DNA of 45,006 nucleotides from an uncultured Clostridium sp. (GTDB lineage Bacteria > Bacillota > Clostridia > Clostridiales > Clostridiaceae): NCBI RefSeq assembly GCF_934754915.1, contig NZ_CAKVKB010000019.1, forward strand, positions 1-45,006. Reading direction: 5' to 3'. Positions within the stretch are counted from its first letter, which is position 1. Every line of letters starts with the position of its first letter. The notes under the pieces are model-generated. The model saw nothing but the letters and a program-made list of their open reading frames with translations. It was not told the origin of the DNA and made no database searches. The translations under genes and the position numbers were made by a program. Of the stretch, positions 1-8,307 are shown piece after piece.

Positions 1-101
1 ATGAATTTCAATATTAAAATAGAATAATAAAATTTAATGTTATATAATATGAGATATAGTAAATTCATAATGTATAGCACATTGTGAGATGGAGGAATCA
101 A

Positions 102-887
102 ATGATATTTATTGAAAGTAAGGATAACAATTTATTTAAAGAAACTAGAAAGCTTAAAGAAAGAAAAAATAGAAATAAAGCAGGACGATATATAATTGAA
201 GGATTTAGGCTTGTACAAGAGGCTTTTAAAGCTGGATTGGATATAGAGTATATGATAGTCACATCTGAAGGAAAAGAAAAAATGAATGTGCATTTAAAAG
301 AATACATAGATGATAGTACAAAGATTTATGAAATGAGTAATTCTTTGTTTAATGAACTGGTTTCAACAGAAAAACCTCAAGGAATAGCAGCAGTAGTTTC
401 CATGGATGAGAAGCCTTTAGATATAGATGGAGAATTTTACTTATTGTGTGATAAGGTACAGGACCCAGGAAACCTTGGAACAATAATAAGGACAGCTCAT
501 GCAGTAAAAGCTGATGGAGTAATTTTAACAAAGGGGACCGTGGATATTTATAATGAAAAGACGATACGATCGACTATGGGGTCTTTATTTTATGTTCCAG
601 TACATTATGATGATGATAATATGAGTCTTGTGAAATTGTTAAAAGATAAAAATTTTAAAATAGTTGTTACATCTCTTGACACAGACAAGGATTTTTTTCA
701 GGAAGATTTAAGAGGTAAAGTTCTTTTGACTGTTGGAAATGAGGGAAATGGAGTAAGTGATGAAGTATATAAACTGTCAGATACAAAGGTTAAGATACCA
801 ATGCCAGGAAATGCAGAATCGTTAAATGTTGCAATTGCTACATCTGTAATTATGTATGAAAAAATGAGACAGGATATGTATAAATAA
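102..887 (+). CDS. TrmH/SpoU-family RNA 2'-O-methyltransferase (YsgA-like)
   Basis: Predicted SAM-dependent ribose 2'-O-methyltransferase acting on rRNA or tRNA; the target base is not known. The 261-residue protein has an N-terminal substrate-binding region (about residues 5-95) and a C-terminal SpoU knot domain. Visible SpoU motifs are motif 1 (DPGNLGTIIRTA), motif 2 (VGNEGNGVS) and motif 3 (PMPGNAESLNVAIA), which form the SAM pocket of the trefoil knot. The frame is open from a GTG at 84, but GGAGG at 91-95 sits correctly only for the ATG at 102, so I start there. From knowledge of the family, the homologue ysgA lies just upstream of pheST in Bacillus; here pheST is about 6 kb away. It appears monocistronic, ending at a bidirectional hairpin. 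The family call is sure; the substrate is not. Confidence 0.9.
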   Translation: MIFIESKDNNLFKETRKLKERKNRNKAGRYIIEGFRLVQEAFKAGLDIEYMIVTSEGKEKMNVHLKEYIDDSTKIYEMSNSLFNELVSTEKPQGIAAVVSMDEKPLDIDGEFYLLCDKVQDPGNLGTIIRTAHAVKADGVILTKGTVDIYNEKTIRSTMGSLFYVPVHYDDDNMSLVKLLKDKNFKIVVTSLDTDKDFFQEDLRGKVLLTVGNEGNGVSDEVYKLSDTKVKIPMPGNAESLNVAIATSVIMYEKMRQDMYK

Positions 888-908
888 ATATGATATATAA
901 TTAATCTT

Positions 909-954
909 AAAAAAATCTGATTCATAAATGAAAATTTTTGAATCAGATTTTTTT
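909..954. terminator. Bidirectional intrinsic terminator
   Basis: A-tract plus AAATCTGATTCA pairs with TGAATCAGATTT and runs into T7. The hairpin lies between two convergent genes, the methyltransferase (+) and the response regulator (-). It has a U-tract on either strand, so it should end both transcripts. The stop codon of the minus-strand gene lies in its edge. Confidence 0.85.
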
Positions 955-1669
955 AAGATCTAATTTTTGATGAAATATAATTGAAAAATAAATTTCTGAA
1001 TTCAGCTGAGTATTTTCTTGTTATTTTTATATTTTCATTGTTAGACATTATTACATAATTGTTTTCAAGTTGTTTTATTTTATCTAGATTTATAATAAAA
1101 CTTTTATGACATTGGATTAGATTTTTTAGGTTTTGCAAATTTGCAGAGAGTTTTTGGAGAGTAGATCTTATTTTATATATATCATTATCAGTATGTATAT
1201 AACAATAATTACCTACAACTTCTATATATATAATGTCAGATATATATATATATTGGTCAATACCATATTCTTTTAGTTCAAGATATCTGCTTGAATCACC
1301 ATAAAGTTTATAGTATCGTGAAAAACACTTAGATATGCTTTCTAATGATACAGGTTTTATAAGATAGTCTAAAGCTTCAACTTTAAAGGCTTCTAGAGAA
1401 AAATCTAAACTTGAAGTTATAAAAATTATACAGCAGTAATCATCTAACTTGCGTATTTTTTCAGCAGTTTCAATTCCGTTCAATTGATTCATATATATAT
1501 CTAATAAAATTAAATTAAATGTATTTTTTTGAAAGTTGCTTAGAAGTTCTTCGCCAGAATTGAAAGTTTCAATGGTAAATAAACCTGGGGAGGTTTTATA
1601 GTATTCATTGATTAAAGTTATTATTTTTTCACGTTCATAATCAGAATCCTCACATACAGCTATTTTCAT
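953..1669 (-). CDS. LytTR-family response regulator (orphan)
   Basis: Two-component response regulator of 238 residues. The receiver domain (about residues 2-120) has the acidic pair E7-D8, the phospho-acceptor D57 in LILLDIYM, the T/S of ITSS near residue 88 and the K of IKPVS near residue 108. The C-terminal LytTR DNA-binding domain (about 130-235) contains the family pattern IIYIEVVGNYCYIHT followed by QCHKSFIINLDKI. Such regulators (AgrA, VirR, LytR) bind short direct repeats upstream of targets. No histidine kinase gene is adjacent, so it is an orphan in this window. It is divergent from the lipoprotein gene at 1912, and a LytTR-like 9-mer lies between them, so that pair may be a target (inference). 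The start ATG at 1669 sits behind an AT-rich leader with a modest ribosome binding site. Confidence 0.9.
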   Translation of the reverse strand: MKIAVCEDSDYEREKIITLINEYYKTSPGLFTIETFNSGEELLSNFQKNTFNLILLDIYMNQLNGIETAEKIRKLDDYCCIIFITSSLDFSLEAFKVEALDYLIKPVSLESISKCFSRYYKLYGDSSRYLELKEYGIDQYIYISDIIYIEVVGNYCYIHTDNDIYKIRSTLQKLSANLQNLKNLIQCHKSFIINLDKIKQLENNYVIMSNNENIKITRKYSAEFRNLFFNYISSKIRS

Positions 1670-1805
1670 AATTATTTACTCCTATTTGTATAAAAATATA
1701 TTAATGTTTAAATTTTAAAATATATATGAAATAATTTCTATAAAAATATTATACTATATAAAATGAATTTTTTTAAATAGATTAAATGTATTTTATCACA
1801 AAAAT

Positions 1806-1880
1806 TTGCATGTTATCCCAGTTTGTAGAAAGTATAAAAATTAAATAGTAAAATTAAATAGTAAAATTTTTCGAAAAATG
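1806..1880 (+). promoter_or_regulatory. Leader of the lipoprotein gene with a LytTR-like site and short repeats
   Basis: This divergent intergenic region (1670-1911) holds CCAGTTTGT at 1818-1826, eight of nine bases of the LytTR consensus [TA][AC][CA]GTTN[AG][TG]. It lies just upstream of a -10-like TATAAA at 1833-1838 with no good -35, the arrangement expected of an activated promoter. TTAAATAGTAAAA then occurs twice in tandem (about 1841-1868), followed by a small palindrome ATTTTTCGAAAAAT. Only one LytTR half-site is convincing, so this is a candidate. Confidence 0.3.
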
Positions 1881-1911
1881 ATTTAACTATTTTTTAAGGG
1901 AGTGTTTAAAT

Positions 1912-2412
1912 ATGAGTAAAAAATTATTATCAATACTTGCAGTGGGAGCTATTTCAATAGGATTATTAGCAGGATGTGGAGGAAGTGATTCAGCAGATAA
2001 ATCTTCTTCATCACAAAATACAACTGCAACACAAGAAAGCAATAAGTCTGAAGAAAAAACAGAAGCGAAAAAAGATACACAATCAGAAGAAAATCAAGTT
2101 ATTCAAGTACCTGTAACAATAGTGAATAATACAGACGTTGATTTTTATGAATTATATACAAGTGGAGCAGGAACTGATGACTGGGGAGACGATCTTTTAG
2201 GTGGTCAAGTATTATCTCCAAATACTCAGCTTCAAGATATAGCATTTAATATTGATGCTGATAATTTAAAATGGGATTTATTAGCTAAAGATGAAGCAGG
2301 AGATGCTTTAGAATTTTATGGACTTGATTTAAGTGAATGTAGTACAGATGGAATTACTATTTCATTAACATATGACAGAGATACTCAAACTGGAACAATT
2401 ACAGCAGAATAA
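1912..2412 (+). CDS. Putative lipoprotein with DDWGxDLLG domain
   Basis: Function unknown. The 166-residue protein starts with a lipoprotein signal peptide (KKLLSILAVGAISIG then lipobox LLAGC, lipidated Cys near residue 22). A Ser/Thr/Glu/Lys-rich linker (about 23-62) follows, then a compact domain of about 100 residues (66-166) beginning VPVTIVNNTDVDFYELY and containing DDWGDDLLG. That NNT...Y...DDWG.DLLG pattern is familiar from small extracytoplasmic domains of clostridia and other bacteria, but I cannot name a function. It should be anchored on the outer face of the membrane. The ribosome binding site is AGGGAG. The next gene is a second copy of this domain, 42 bp downstream, and the ~30 bp before each start codon also match, so the pair arose by tandem duplication. 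Confidence 0.8.
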   Translation: MSKKLLSILAVGAISIGLLAGCGGSDSADKSSSSQNTTATQESNKSEEKTEAKKDTQSEENQVIQVPVTIVNNTDVDFYELYTSGAGTDDWGDDLLGGQVLSPNTQLQDIAFNIDADNLKWDLLAKDEAGDALEFYGLDLSECSTDGITISLTYDRDTQTGTITAE

Positions 2413-2454
2413 TATTTACAAAAGAATTTACTATTTTTGAGGAAGTGTTAAAAA

Positions 2455-2805
2455 ATGGGCAGAGGGATATTTTCAAAACATGGATCAGATAGCATTTCTG
2501 TTCCTGTAACAATAGTAAACAACACAGATATTGACTTTTATGAATTATATGCAACTGGATCAGGTAGTGATGATTGGGGAGAGGATCTTTTAGGTGAAGA
2601 AATATTTCCTCCAGATACTCAATTAGAAGATATAGAATTTGAGATTGATGCTGATAATCTTGAGTGGGATTTATTGGCTAAAGATGAAGATGGAGATTCT
2701 TTGGAATTTTATGGACTTGATTTGAGTGAATGCAGTACAAATGGCATTACTATTTCATTAACATATGACAGAGATACTGAGACAGGAACAATTACAGCAG
2801 AATAA
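2455..2805 (+). CDS. Paralogue of the upstream lipoprotein domain, without signal peptide
   Basis: The 116-residue protein consists almost only of the DDWG.DLLG domain of the preceding gene. By eye about 80 of the 101 aligned residues are identical. The signal peptide, lipobox and Ser/Glu linker are absent; only a short start MGRGIFSKHGSDS precedes VPVTIVNNTDIDFY. No transmembrane or secretion signal is visible, so it should be cytosolic unless it reaches the surface another way. Most substitutions add negative charge (Q to E, N to E, K to E, A to E or D), giving a markedly more acidic protein. It has its own GAGGAAG ribosome binding site and the same C-terminus (GTITAE). Probably cotranscribed with the first gene; a large hairpin follows. 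Function unknown. Confidence 0.7.
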   Translation: MGRGIFSKHGSDSISVPVTIVNNTDIDFYELYATGSGSDDWGEDLLGEEIFPPDTQLEDIEFEIDADNLEWDLLAKDEDGDSLEFYGLDLSECSTNGITISLTYDRDTETGTITAE

Positions 2806-2846
2806 CATAAGGTATATATAATTTTTGAATATGTAAATATTTAATA

Positions 2847-2937
2847 AAGATTGCCGTATAAAGATTAATTTCATAGCACTTAATGTTTTGTAATTAGGTG
2901 CTGTGGATATAATCTTTAATACTATGGCAGTCTCTTT
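2847..2937 (+). terminator. Large intrinsic terminator after the lipoprotein pair
   Basis: AGATTGCCGTATAAAGATTA (from 2848) pairs with TAATCTTTAATACTATGGCAGTCT (to about 2933), with an internal loop. An inner stem is formed by AGCACTTA with TAGGTGCT. TTTTTTG follows. The remaining ~300 bp up to the MATE promoter are AT-rich and I see no gene in them. Confidence 0.7.
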
Positions 2938-3230
2938 TTTGTTTTTAACTAATAGAAAGTTGTATTATTAAAAAATCTGTGAATGATTTTTGAAAGCAAC
3001 AGAAAGATATAGTTTAAGAAGAAGGTTTTCTATTTTCGTTAATTGTTTTATGTGTGTCAAAATTCGAATTTTTCACAAAGATTGGCTTCTATTTGTTAGA
3101 TAATAAATAATATCCAATATAAATTTAACTTGAGTACAAATTAAATCTATATAAACTGTTTCTCACTATAAAATTAGCCACAGTATATAAAAAATATTTG
3201 CTGTTATTTTCATATGATATAAAAAAACTC

Positions 3231-3261
3231 TTGACTTTATACTTACTATAAACTTTATACT
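3231..3261 (+). promoter_or_regulatory. MerR-type promoter of the MATE-merR operon
   Basis: -35 TTGACT at 3231-3236 and -10 TATACT at 3256-3261 are separated by 19 bp, the over-long spacer typical of MerR-activated promoters. A dyad TTTATA-cttac-TATAAA (3236-3252) fills the spacer. The second gene of the operon encodes a MerR-family regulator, so autoregulation with drug-induced activation is the likely mode. Confidence 0.75.
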
Positions 3262-3302
3262 ACCTAAAGTGATATTATTTATATAAGGGAGAGGGGAAAA
3301 TT

Positions 3303-4613
3303 ATGACAAAAAGATTTTTAGGATATGCAATTCCATCAGCATTAGCTATGTTTGTATCATCATTATATACGATTATTGATGGAATGTTTGTAGGACAGGG
3401 AGTTGGAGACATGGCACTTGCAGCAGTCAATATAGTTATGCCTCTTACAATAATGTTTTTTGGAATTGCTACTATGTTTGCTGTTGGAGGAGGAGCACTT
3501 GTATCAAAGAATTTTGGAGCAGGAAATGATGAAGAGGGAGTTATGGTATTCAGACAGGTTTTCAAATTTCTTTTAGTTTTAAGTATTGGAATAAGCATTA
3601 TCTGTTCAGTTTTTTCTAGTCAGATTGTAGTATTACTTGGTGCAACAGAGGTATTAAAACCTTTTGCTTCTGAATATCTTAAATACTATTCTCTTTTTTG
3701 TATACCAAATTTAATCGGAATAGCTTTAAATAGTTTTGTGAGAAATGATAACAGACCAAAACTGGCAATGATATCTACAATTGCAGGAGCTATTACTAAT
3801 ATATTTCTTGATTACTTGTTCATATTTCCATTCCAAATGGGAATTAAAGGAGCAGCTATTGCAACAGGACTTGGACAGCTAGTTACAGTATCAATTGTAC
3901 TGCCTCATTTTATAAAAAAGAAAGGCAGGCTGAGTTTTGGAAATGTAAAACTTAAGAAAAATGTTATAATGGAATTTATAAAGATAGGAATACCATCATT
4001 TTTTGCAGAAGCTTCATTTTCAGTCATTATCTTTGTACAAAACTTAGCCCTTGTTAATTTTGCAGGTGAAATAGGATTGTCTGCTTTCAGCATAATAAAT
4101 TATATAACTACTAATATTTATATGGTGCTTTTAGGAATAACATTTGGTGCGCAGCCTCTTATAAGTTATAATTTTGGAGCAAAGAAATCTAAAAATATGA
4201 TTCATATATATAAGATTTCAAATATAACCTCTATAATCATAACAGCTGTATTTGTAATCATTTGTTTTGTATTTGGAAGAGAACTTATAGGAATATTTAC
4301 TTTTGATAATACAGTAGTTGAAATTGCTTATAATGGATTAAACCTTATTAATTTAGGCTTTTTCATTGTAGGATTAAATCTTACTATAACTGTTTATTAT
4401 CAGGCTGTGGAAGCTCCTAAATATTCCAATATGCTTTGCATGCTTAGATCAGTAGTATTTCTTCCAGGAAGTGTGTTCATACTTGCCAAATTATTTGGAA
4501 TAAATGGAATATGGCTGAGTCTTCTCATGTCAGAATTTTTATCTTTAACAGTATCAGTAATTGTTGCTAATGTTCCTAAATATACAGAAAAATATATAGC
4601 AGCAGTTAATTAA
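3303..4613 (+). CDS. MATE-family multidrug efflux transporter
   Basis: Integral membrane exporter of 436 residues, the usual length for MATE pumps, which expel cationic drugs or toxic metabolites in exchange for Na+ or H+. About twelve hydrophobic segments can be traced. The N-terminal half carries the MATE signature region around IDGMFVGQGVGDMALAAVNIVMP and later GGGALVSKNFGAG; the internally repeated half has GITFGAQPLISYNFGAKK. The ATG at 3303 follows a GGGAGAGGGG ribosome binding site. It lies 27 bp upstream of a MerR regulator and behind a 19-bp-spacer promoter, so expression is probably induced by a compound sensed by that regulator. The actual substrate cannot be read from sequence. 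Confidence 0.92.
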   Translation: MTKRFLGYAIPSALAMFVSSLYTIIDGMFVGQGVGDMALAAVNIVMPLTIMFFGIATMFAVGGGALVSKNFGAGNDEEGVMVFRQVFKFLLVLSIGISIICSVFSSQIVVLLGATEVLKPFASEYLKYYSLFCIPNLIGIALNSFVRNDNRPKLAMISTIAGAITNIFLDYLFIFPFQMGIKGAAIATGLGQLVTVSIVLPHFIKKKGRLSFGNVKLKKNVIMEFIKIGIPSFFAEASFSVIIFVQNLALVNFAGEIGLSAFSIINYITTNIYMVLLGITFGAQPLISYNFGAKKSKNMIHIYKISNITSIIITAVFVIICFVFGRELIGIFTFDNTVVEIAYNGLNLINLGFFIVGLNLTITVYYQAVEAPKYSNMLCMLRSVVFLPGSVFILAKLFGINGIWLSLLMSEFLSLTVSVIVANVPKYTEKYIAAVN

Positions 4614-4640
4614 ATTAATTGTTTAGGAGAACTTTGTAAT

Positions 4641-5480
4641 ATGTCAACATATTTTTCTATTGGAGAAATTTCTAAAATGTTTAATATATCAACTCAGACA
4701 TTAAGGCTTTATGATAAGCTGGATCTATTAAAACCTGCTTATATAAACAGTGAAAGTGGATATAGATATTATTCTGTAGATCAGTTTATAAAACTTGATT
4801 CTATAAAAATGTGTAAAACTATGGGATTATCTTTAGAAGAAATAAAGAAACTAATAAATAGAGATAGTTCAATAGAGTCTATGCTGGATATAATCATAAA
4901 ACAGAAAGAAGTAATTGGAGAAAAAATAAGAATATTAGAAAATATGAAATTACATCTTAGCAATTTTGAAGGAAGGATTAAAGAATCTGTTAATGCTGGA
5001 ATTGATAATATTGTACTGGTATATAATAAGGAAAGATATTATATAAAATATGATTATGTTTCAGAAACTCAGGAAGAACTCGAGATGAATCTTAGAAAAG
5101 TTATTCTTGATGCAGAGAAAAAATTTGGAGGCATACTTAGCAATGACATTGGATTCAGAATTTCTTATGATGATTTTGTAAAGCACGATAAAGTGGTAGT
5201 TAAAGAGCAGTCCATTCATTTATTTAACAATATTGAGTATAAAGATGAAAATATGATGACTATGCCAGAGGGAACATATCTGACTATGTATATTACTAAT
5301 AATTCATTTGACAATAGAACATATTATAATAAAATGATAAAGTTTGCTAAAGATAATAATATACAGGTTGCAGGTGATTTTATAGAAACAGATATAATTG
5401 CAAGGGTAGATAAAGAGGGAATGGGAAATAATCTTTCTAAAATTGAATTAATGTGTGTGAAAGATAAAATAAATTATTAA
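4641..5480 (+). CDS. MerR-family transcriptional regulator (BmrR/BltR-like)
   Basis: A 279-residue regulator. The N-terminal winged-helix MerR domain (residues 4-72) reads YFSIGEISKMFNISTQTLRLYDK, then YRYYSVDQF. A dimerisation coiled coil (about 80-118) and a C-terminal GyrI-like ligand-binding domain (about 120-275) follow, the layout of drug-sensing regulators such as BmrR. It is cotranscribed with the MATE pump 27 bp upstream; the operon promoter has the 19-bp spacer and dyad expected for this protein family. Likely role: bind a cationic or hydrophobic compound and untwist that promoter. The inducer is not known. GGAGA precedes the start. Confidence 0.9.
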   Translation: MSTYFSIGEISKMFNISTQTLRLYDKLDLLKPAYINSESGYRYYSVDQFIKLDSIKMCKTMGLSLEEIKKLINRDSSIESMLDIIIKQKEVIGEKIRILENMKLHLSNFEGRIKESVNAGIDNIVLVYNKERYYIKYDYVSETQEELEMNLRKVILDAEKKFGGILSNDIGFRISYDDFVKHDKVVVKEQSIHLFNNIEYKDENMMTMPEGTYLTMYITNNSFDNRTYYNKMIKFAKDNNIQVAGDFIETDIIARVDKEGMGNNLSKIELMCVKDKINY

Positions 5481-5544
5481 AATGAATTTCTGAAAGTGTT
5501 ATTGAGATAGTTTTAATTAAAAATTAATAACTATAAGTAAAGAT

Positions 5545-5593
5545 AAATCATCTCATAAAAGTATACTAATTGTATTTTTGTGGGGTGATTTAT
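5545..5593 (+). terminator. Hairpin at end of the MATE-merR operon
   Basis: Sixteen consecutive pairs between 5545-5560 and 5576-5591, three of them G-U, with a 15-nt loop. The G-U pairs become C-A mismatches on the other strand, so the structure belongs to the plus-strand RNA. The following U-run is weak, so termination efficiency is uncertain. A TATAAT (5600-5605) for the next gene follows directly. Confidence 0.55.
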
Positions 5594-5640
5594 TTATGTT
5601 ATAATCATAAAGAACAAATGAAATATAGCGAGGTGTAGTG

Positions 5641-6849
5641 ATGGCAAAGGTTATTGTTGTTGGTGCAGGTCCTGCTGGAATTATGGCGGCACTAAGCAGT
5701 TCAAAAAATAACGAAGTTGTTTTAATAGAGAGAAATAGTCAAATAGGAGCAAAGCTTAAACTTACTGGTGGCGGAAGATGCAATATAACGAATAACAGAG
5801 ATATTGAAGAATTTTTTGATAAAATTGTTACAAATAATAAATTCTTATATAGTGCTTTATATACATTTTCTAATTATTCTCTTTTAGAATATTTTTCAGA
5901 ACATGGTTTGGAATATAAGGAAGAGCAGGATCAAAAAATATATACAAAGAGTGATAAAGCTGATGAAGTTATTAAAGTATTAAAAAATGATTTGATTGCT
6001 AATAATATAACAATTAAATATAATACAAAGATTGAAGATTTAATAGTAGAAGATGGGGAAATTAAAGGAATCATAACAGAAGATAGACATAAAATATTGG
6101 GAGATAAAATTATTATTGCAACTGGAGGAAAGAGTTTTCCAGATACGGGTTCAGATGGATTTATGTATGATGTTTTAAAAAAATATGGTCATACTATAAC
6201 ACCTATATATCCTGCATTAATACCATTAGTTATCAAAGAAGAATTTGTGAAGTCCCTTCAAGGAATATCTATGAAAAATGTGGTTATTTCTGCTAAAGTC
6301 AAAAAGAAGAAGATAGAAAAGACAGGAGATATGATATTTACTCATTTTGGAATATCAGGACCAGGAGTACTAAAGATCTCATCGTATATAAATAAAGCAC
6401 TTGCAGATGGAGAAGTACAGATTATATTGGATTTTGTAAAGGATAAATCAAGGGAACAATTATCACAAATAATAAGAAGTAATCCATCAAAAACTGCACT
6501 TAATAATTTAAGAGGGATACTTCCACAGAATTTTTTAAAGGAAATATTTAATTTACTTGGACTTTCTGAAATTAAAGGAAGTGATTTAAAAAAGGAAGAT
6601 GAAAATAAAATAATTGAATATATAAAAGAAATGAAGCTTACAGCAAGAGAAACACTTACAATTAAGGCAGCTCAAGTTACTTCTGGAGGGATTAGTGTTA
6701 AGGAAATAAATGCATCTACAATGGAATCTAAGATTATTAGGAATCTATATTTTGCCGGAGAAGTAATTGATATTGATGCAGAAACAGGAGGATACAATCT
6801 TCAAATGGCATTTTCTACTGGATATCTGGCAGGAAGTTCGCTTGATTGA
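5641..6849 (+). CDS. FAD/NAD(P)-dependent oxidoreductase, YhiN/HI0933 family
   Basis: Flavoprotein of 402 residues in the HI0933/YhiN family (also annotated as aminoacetone oxidase family); the physiological substrate is unknown. The N-terminus has a classic dinucleotide-binding GxGxxG (VVGAGPAGIMAA, residues 5-16) and the acidic strand end VLIERN. The family motif KLTGGGRCNITN lies near residue 45; further FAD contacts are IIATGGKSFPDTGS in the middle and the C-terminal FAGEVIDIDAETGGYNLQMA. The frame is open from GTG 5638, but GAGGTG at 5630-5635 fits the ATG at 5641 better. Monocistronic, with a -10 TATAAT at 5600-5605. Confidence 0.9.
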   Translation: MAKVIVVGAGPAGIMAALSSSKNNEVVLIERNSQIGAKLKLTGGGRCNITNNRDIEEFFDKIVTNNKFLYSALYTFSNYSLLEYFSEHGLEYKEEQDQKIYTKSDKADEVIKVLKNDLIANNITIKYNTKIEDLIVEDGEIKGIITEDRHKILGDKIIIATGGKSFPDTGSDGFMYDVLKKYGHTITPIYPALIPLVIKEEFVKSLQGISMKNVVISAKVKKKKIEKTGDMIFTHFGISGPGVLKISSYINKALADGEVQIILDFVKDKSREQLSQIIRSNPSKTALNNLRGILPQNFLKEIFNLLGLSEIKGSDLKKEDENKIIEYIKEMKLTARETLTIKAAQVTSGGISVKEINASTMESKIIRNLYFAGEVIDIDAETGGYNLQMAFSTGYLAGSSLD

Positions 6850-6945
6850 TTTTTTAAAATGTGACTTAAATGATATAATTTTAACTTTATAGATGACAAA
6901 ATGGATTCGAATTTAGGTGAAATACATAAAAGATTGATTCAGGAC

Positions 6946-6974
6946 TTGAAATTTTTATTCATTATTTGTATAAT
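6946..6974 (+). promoter_or_regulatory. Sigma-A promoter of the pheST T-box leader
   Basis: TTGAAA (6946-6951), a 17-bp spacer and a perfect TATAAT (6969-6974). It is the best promoter before the T-box and would start the transcript around 6981. Confidence 0.75.
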
Positions 6975-7004
6975 TAGTTGTACTAATTTAATATATAAAA
7001 AATT

Positions 7005-7238
7005 GTGATTGAGAGAGTAACTTTTATGGAGTTTTCAGGGAGAAAAGACCAATGGACTGAAAGTCTTTTTAAATTAAGTAATGGTGAAGTTCACTCAGGA
7101 GTTCCAGATGTGAAATAATAGTAGCACCTGGCGGTATGTAAATATCGTTATTTAAATTAAGCTGGACATTAATTGTTGATGTCAATCAGGGTGGTAACGC
7201 GGATAATTCGTCCCTTTTTTGGAGGGGCGTTTTTTTTA
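7005..7238 (+). promoter_or_regulatory. T-box riboswitch (tRNA-Phe sensing) of pheST
   Basis: The antiterminator T-box AGGGTGGTAACGCGG lies at 7188-7202 and is followed by a terminator hairpin CGTCCC...GGGGCG (7209-7229) with T9. Upstream, Stem I is recognisable: AGTAA near 7016, the AG-bulge GGGAG, the AATGGACTGAA distal loop closed by AAAGAC/GTCTTT, and a specifier TTC most likely at 7102-7104 (an alternative TTC at 7090-7092 cannot be excluded). TTC is a Phe codon and the next genes are pheS and pheT. Uncharged tRNA-Phe would pair its CCA end with the T-box bulge and allow readthrough. Confidence 0.93.
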
Positions 7239-7287
7239 TGTCTAATACATAAAGATAGAGGCATGAATTATTGAAAGGAGAAAGAAC

Positions 7288-8307
7288 ATGAAAGAAAAAC
7301 TTAAAGAATTAAAGGCACTTGCGTTAGAACAGATAAATAATTCTAAAACTAGTGAAAAATTAGAAGAAGTAAGAGTAAAGTTTTTAGGTAAAAAAGGAGA
7401 ACTTACTACTATATTGAGAGGAATGGGTTCTGTAGCTCCAGAAGAAAGACCTTTAGTAGGTAAATTGGTAAATGAAGCCAAGGCTGCTGTTGAAGAAAAA
7501 CTTGAAGCTGCAGTAAAAGCTATAAAAGATAAAGAAAAGGCTGAAAAACTTGCAAGTGAAACTATAGATATTTCACTTCCAGGAAAGAAAAAAGTAATAG
7601 GAAAGAGACATCCATTGGAATTAACTATCCAAACTATGGAAGATATATTTGTTTCTATGGGATTTACAATTGAAGAAGGTCCAGAAGTTGAATATGATCA
7701 TTATAACTTTGAAGCATTAAACATTCCCAAAAATCATCCAGCAAGAAGTGAACAGGATACATTATATATAAACGATAATATAGTTCTTAGAACTCAGACT
7801 TCACCAGTTCAGGCAAGAGTTATGGAAAATCAGAAACCTCCAATAAAGATGATTTCACCAGGTAAAGTTTATAGAGCAGATTCTGTTGATGCAACACATT
7901 CACCAATATTCTATCAAATGGAAGGTCTTGTTATAGATAAAGGAGTTACATTTGCAGATTTAAAAGGAACTCTTGAATTATTTGCGAAGAAAATGTTTGG
8001 AGATAAGGTTCAAACTAAATTCAGACCACATCACTTCCCATTTACAGAACCATCAGCTGAAATGGATGCAACTTGTTTTGTATGTGGAGGAAAAGGATGC
8101 AGAGTATGTAAAAACAGCGGATGGATTGAAATTTTAGGATGTGGTATGGTTCATCCTCAGGTTTTAAGAAATTGTGGAATAGACCCTGAAGTATACAGCG
8201 GATTTGCTTTTGGTTTTGGTGTAGACAGAATGGTTATGCTTAAATACGGTATTGATGATATCAGATTGTTATATGAAAGTGATATGAGATTTTTAGATCA
8301 ATTCTAG
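7288..8307 (+). CDS. pheS: Phenylalanine--tRNA ligase alpha subunit
   Basis: Catalytic alpha subunit of the (alpha-beta)2 class II Phe-tRNA synthetase, which charges tRNA-Phe in the cytoplasm. The protein is 339 residues, standard length. The N-terminal coiled coil (1-85) binds tRNA; the class II core follows with HPLELTIQTMEDIF, motif 2 region RTQTSPVQARVM...GKVYRAD, and motif 3 at the C-terminus in FAFGFGVDRMVMLKYGIDDIR. The Cys-rich CFVCGGKGCRVC segment is normal for the family. AAAGGAGA precedes the ATG. The gene follows a Phe T-box and is cotranscribed with pheT after a 137-bp gap that contains a small AAATCTG/CAGATTT hairpin without a U-tract. Confidence 0.98.
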   Translation: MKEKLKELKALALEQINNSKTSEKLEEVRVKFLGKKGELTTILRGMGSVAPEERPLVGKLVNEAKAAVEEKLEAAVKAIKDKEKAEKLASETIDISLPGKKKVIGKRHPLELTIQTMEDIFVSMGFTIEEGPEVEYDHYNFEALNIPKNHPARSEQDTLYINDNIVLRTQTSPVQARVMENQKPPIKMISPGKVYRADSVDATHSPIFYQMEGLVIDKGVTFADLKGTLELFAKKMFGDKVQTKFRPHHFPFTEPSAEMDATCFVCGGKGCRVCKNSGWIEILGCGMVHPQVLRNCGIDPEVYSGFAFGFGVDRMVMLKYGIDDIRLLYESDMRFLDQF

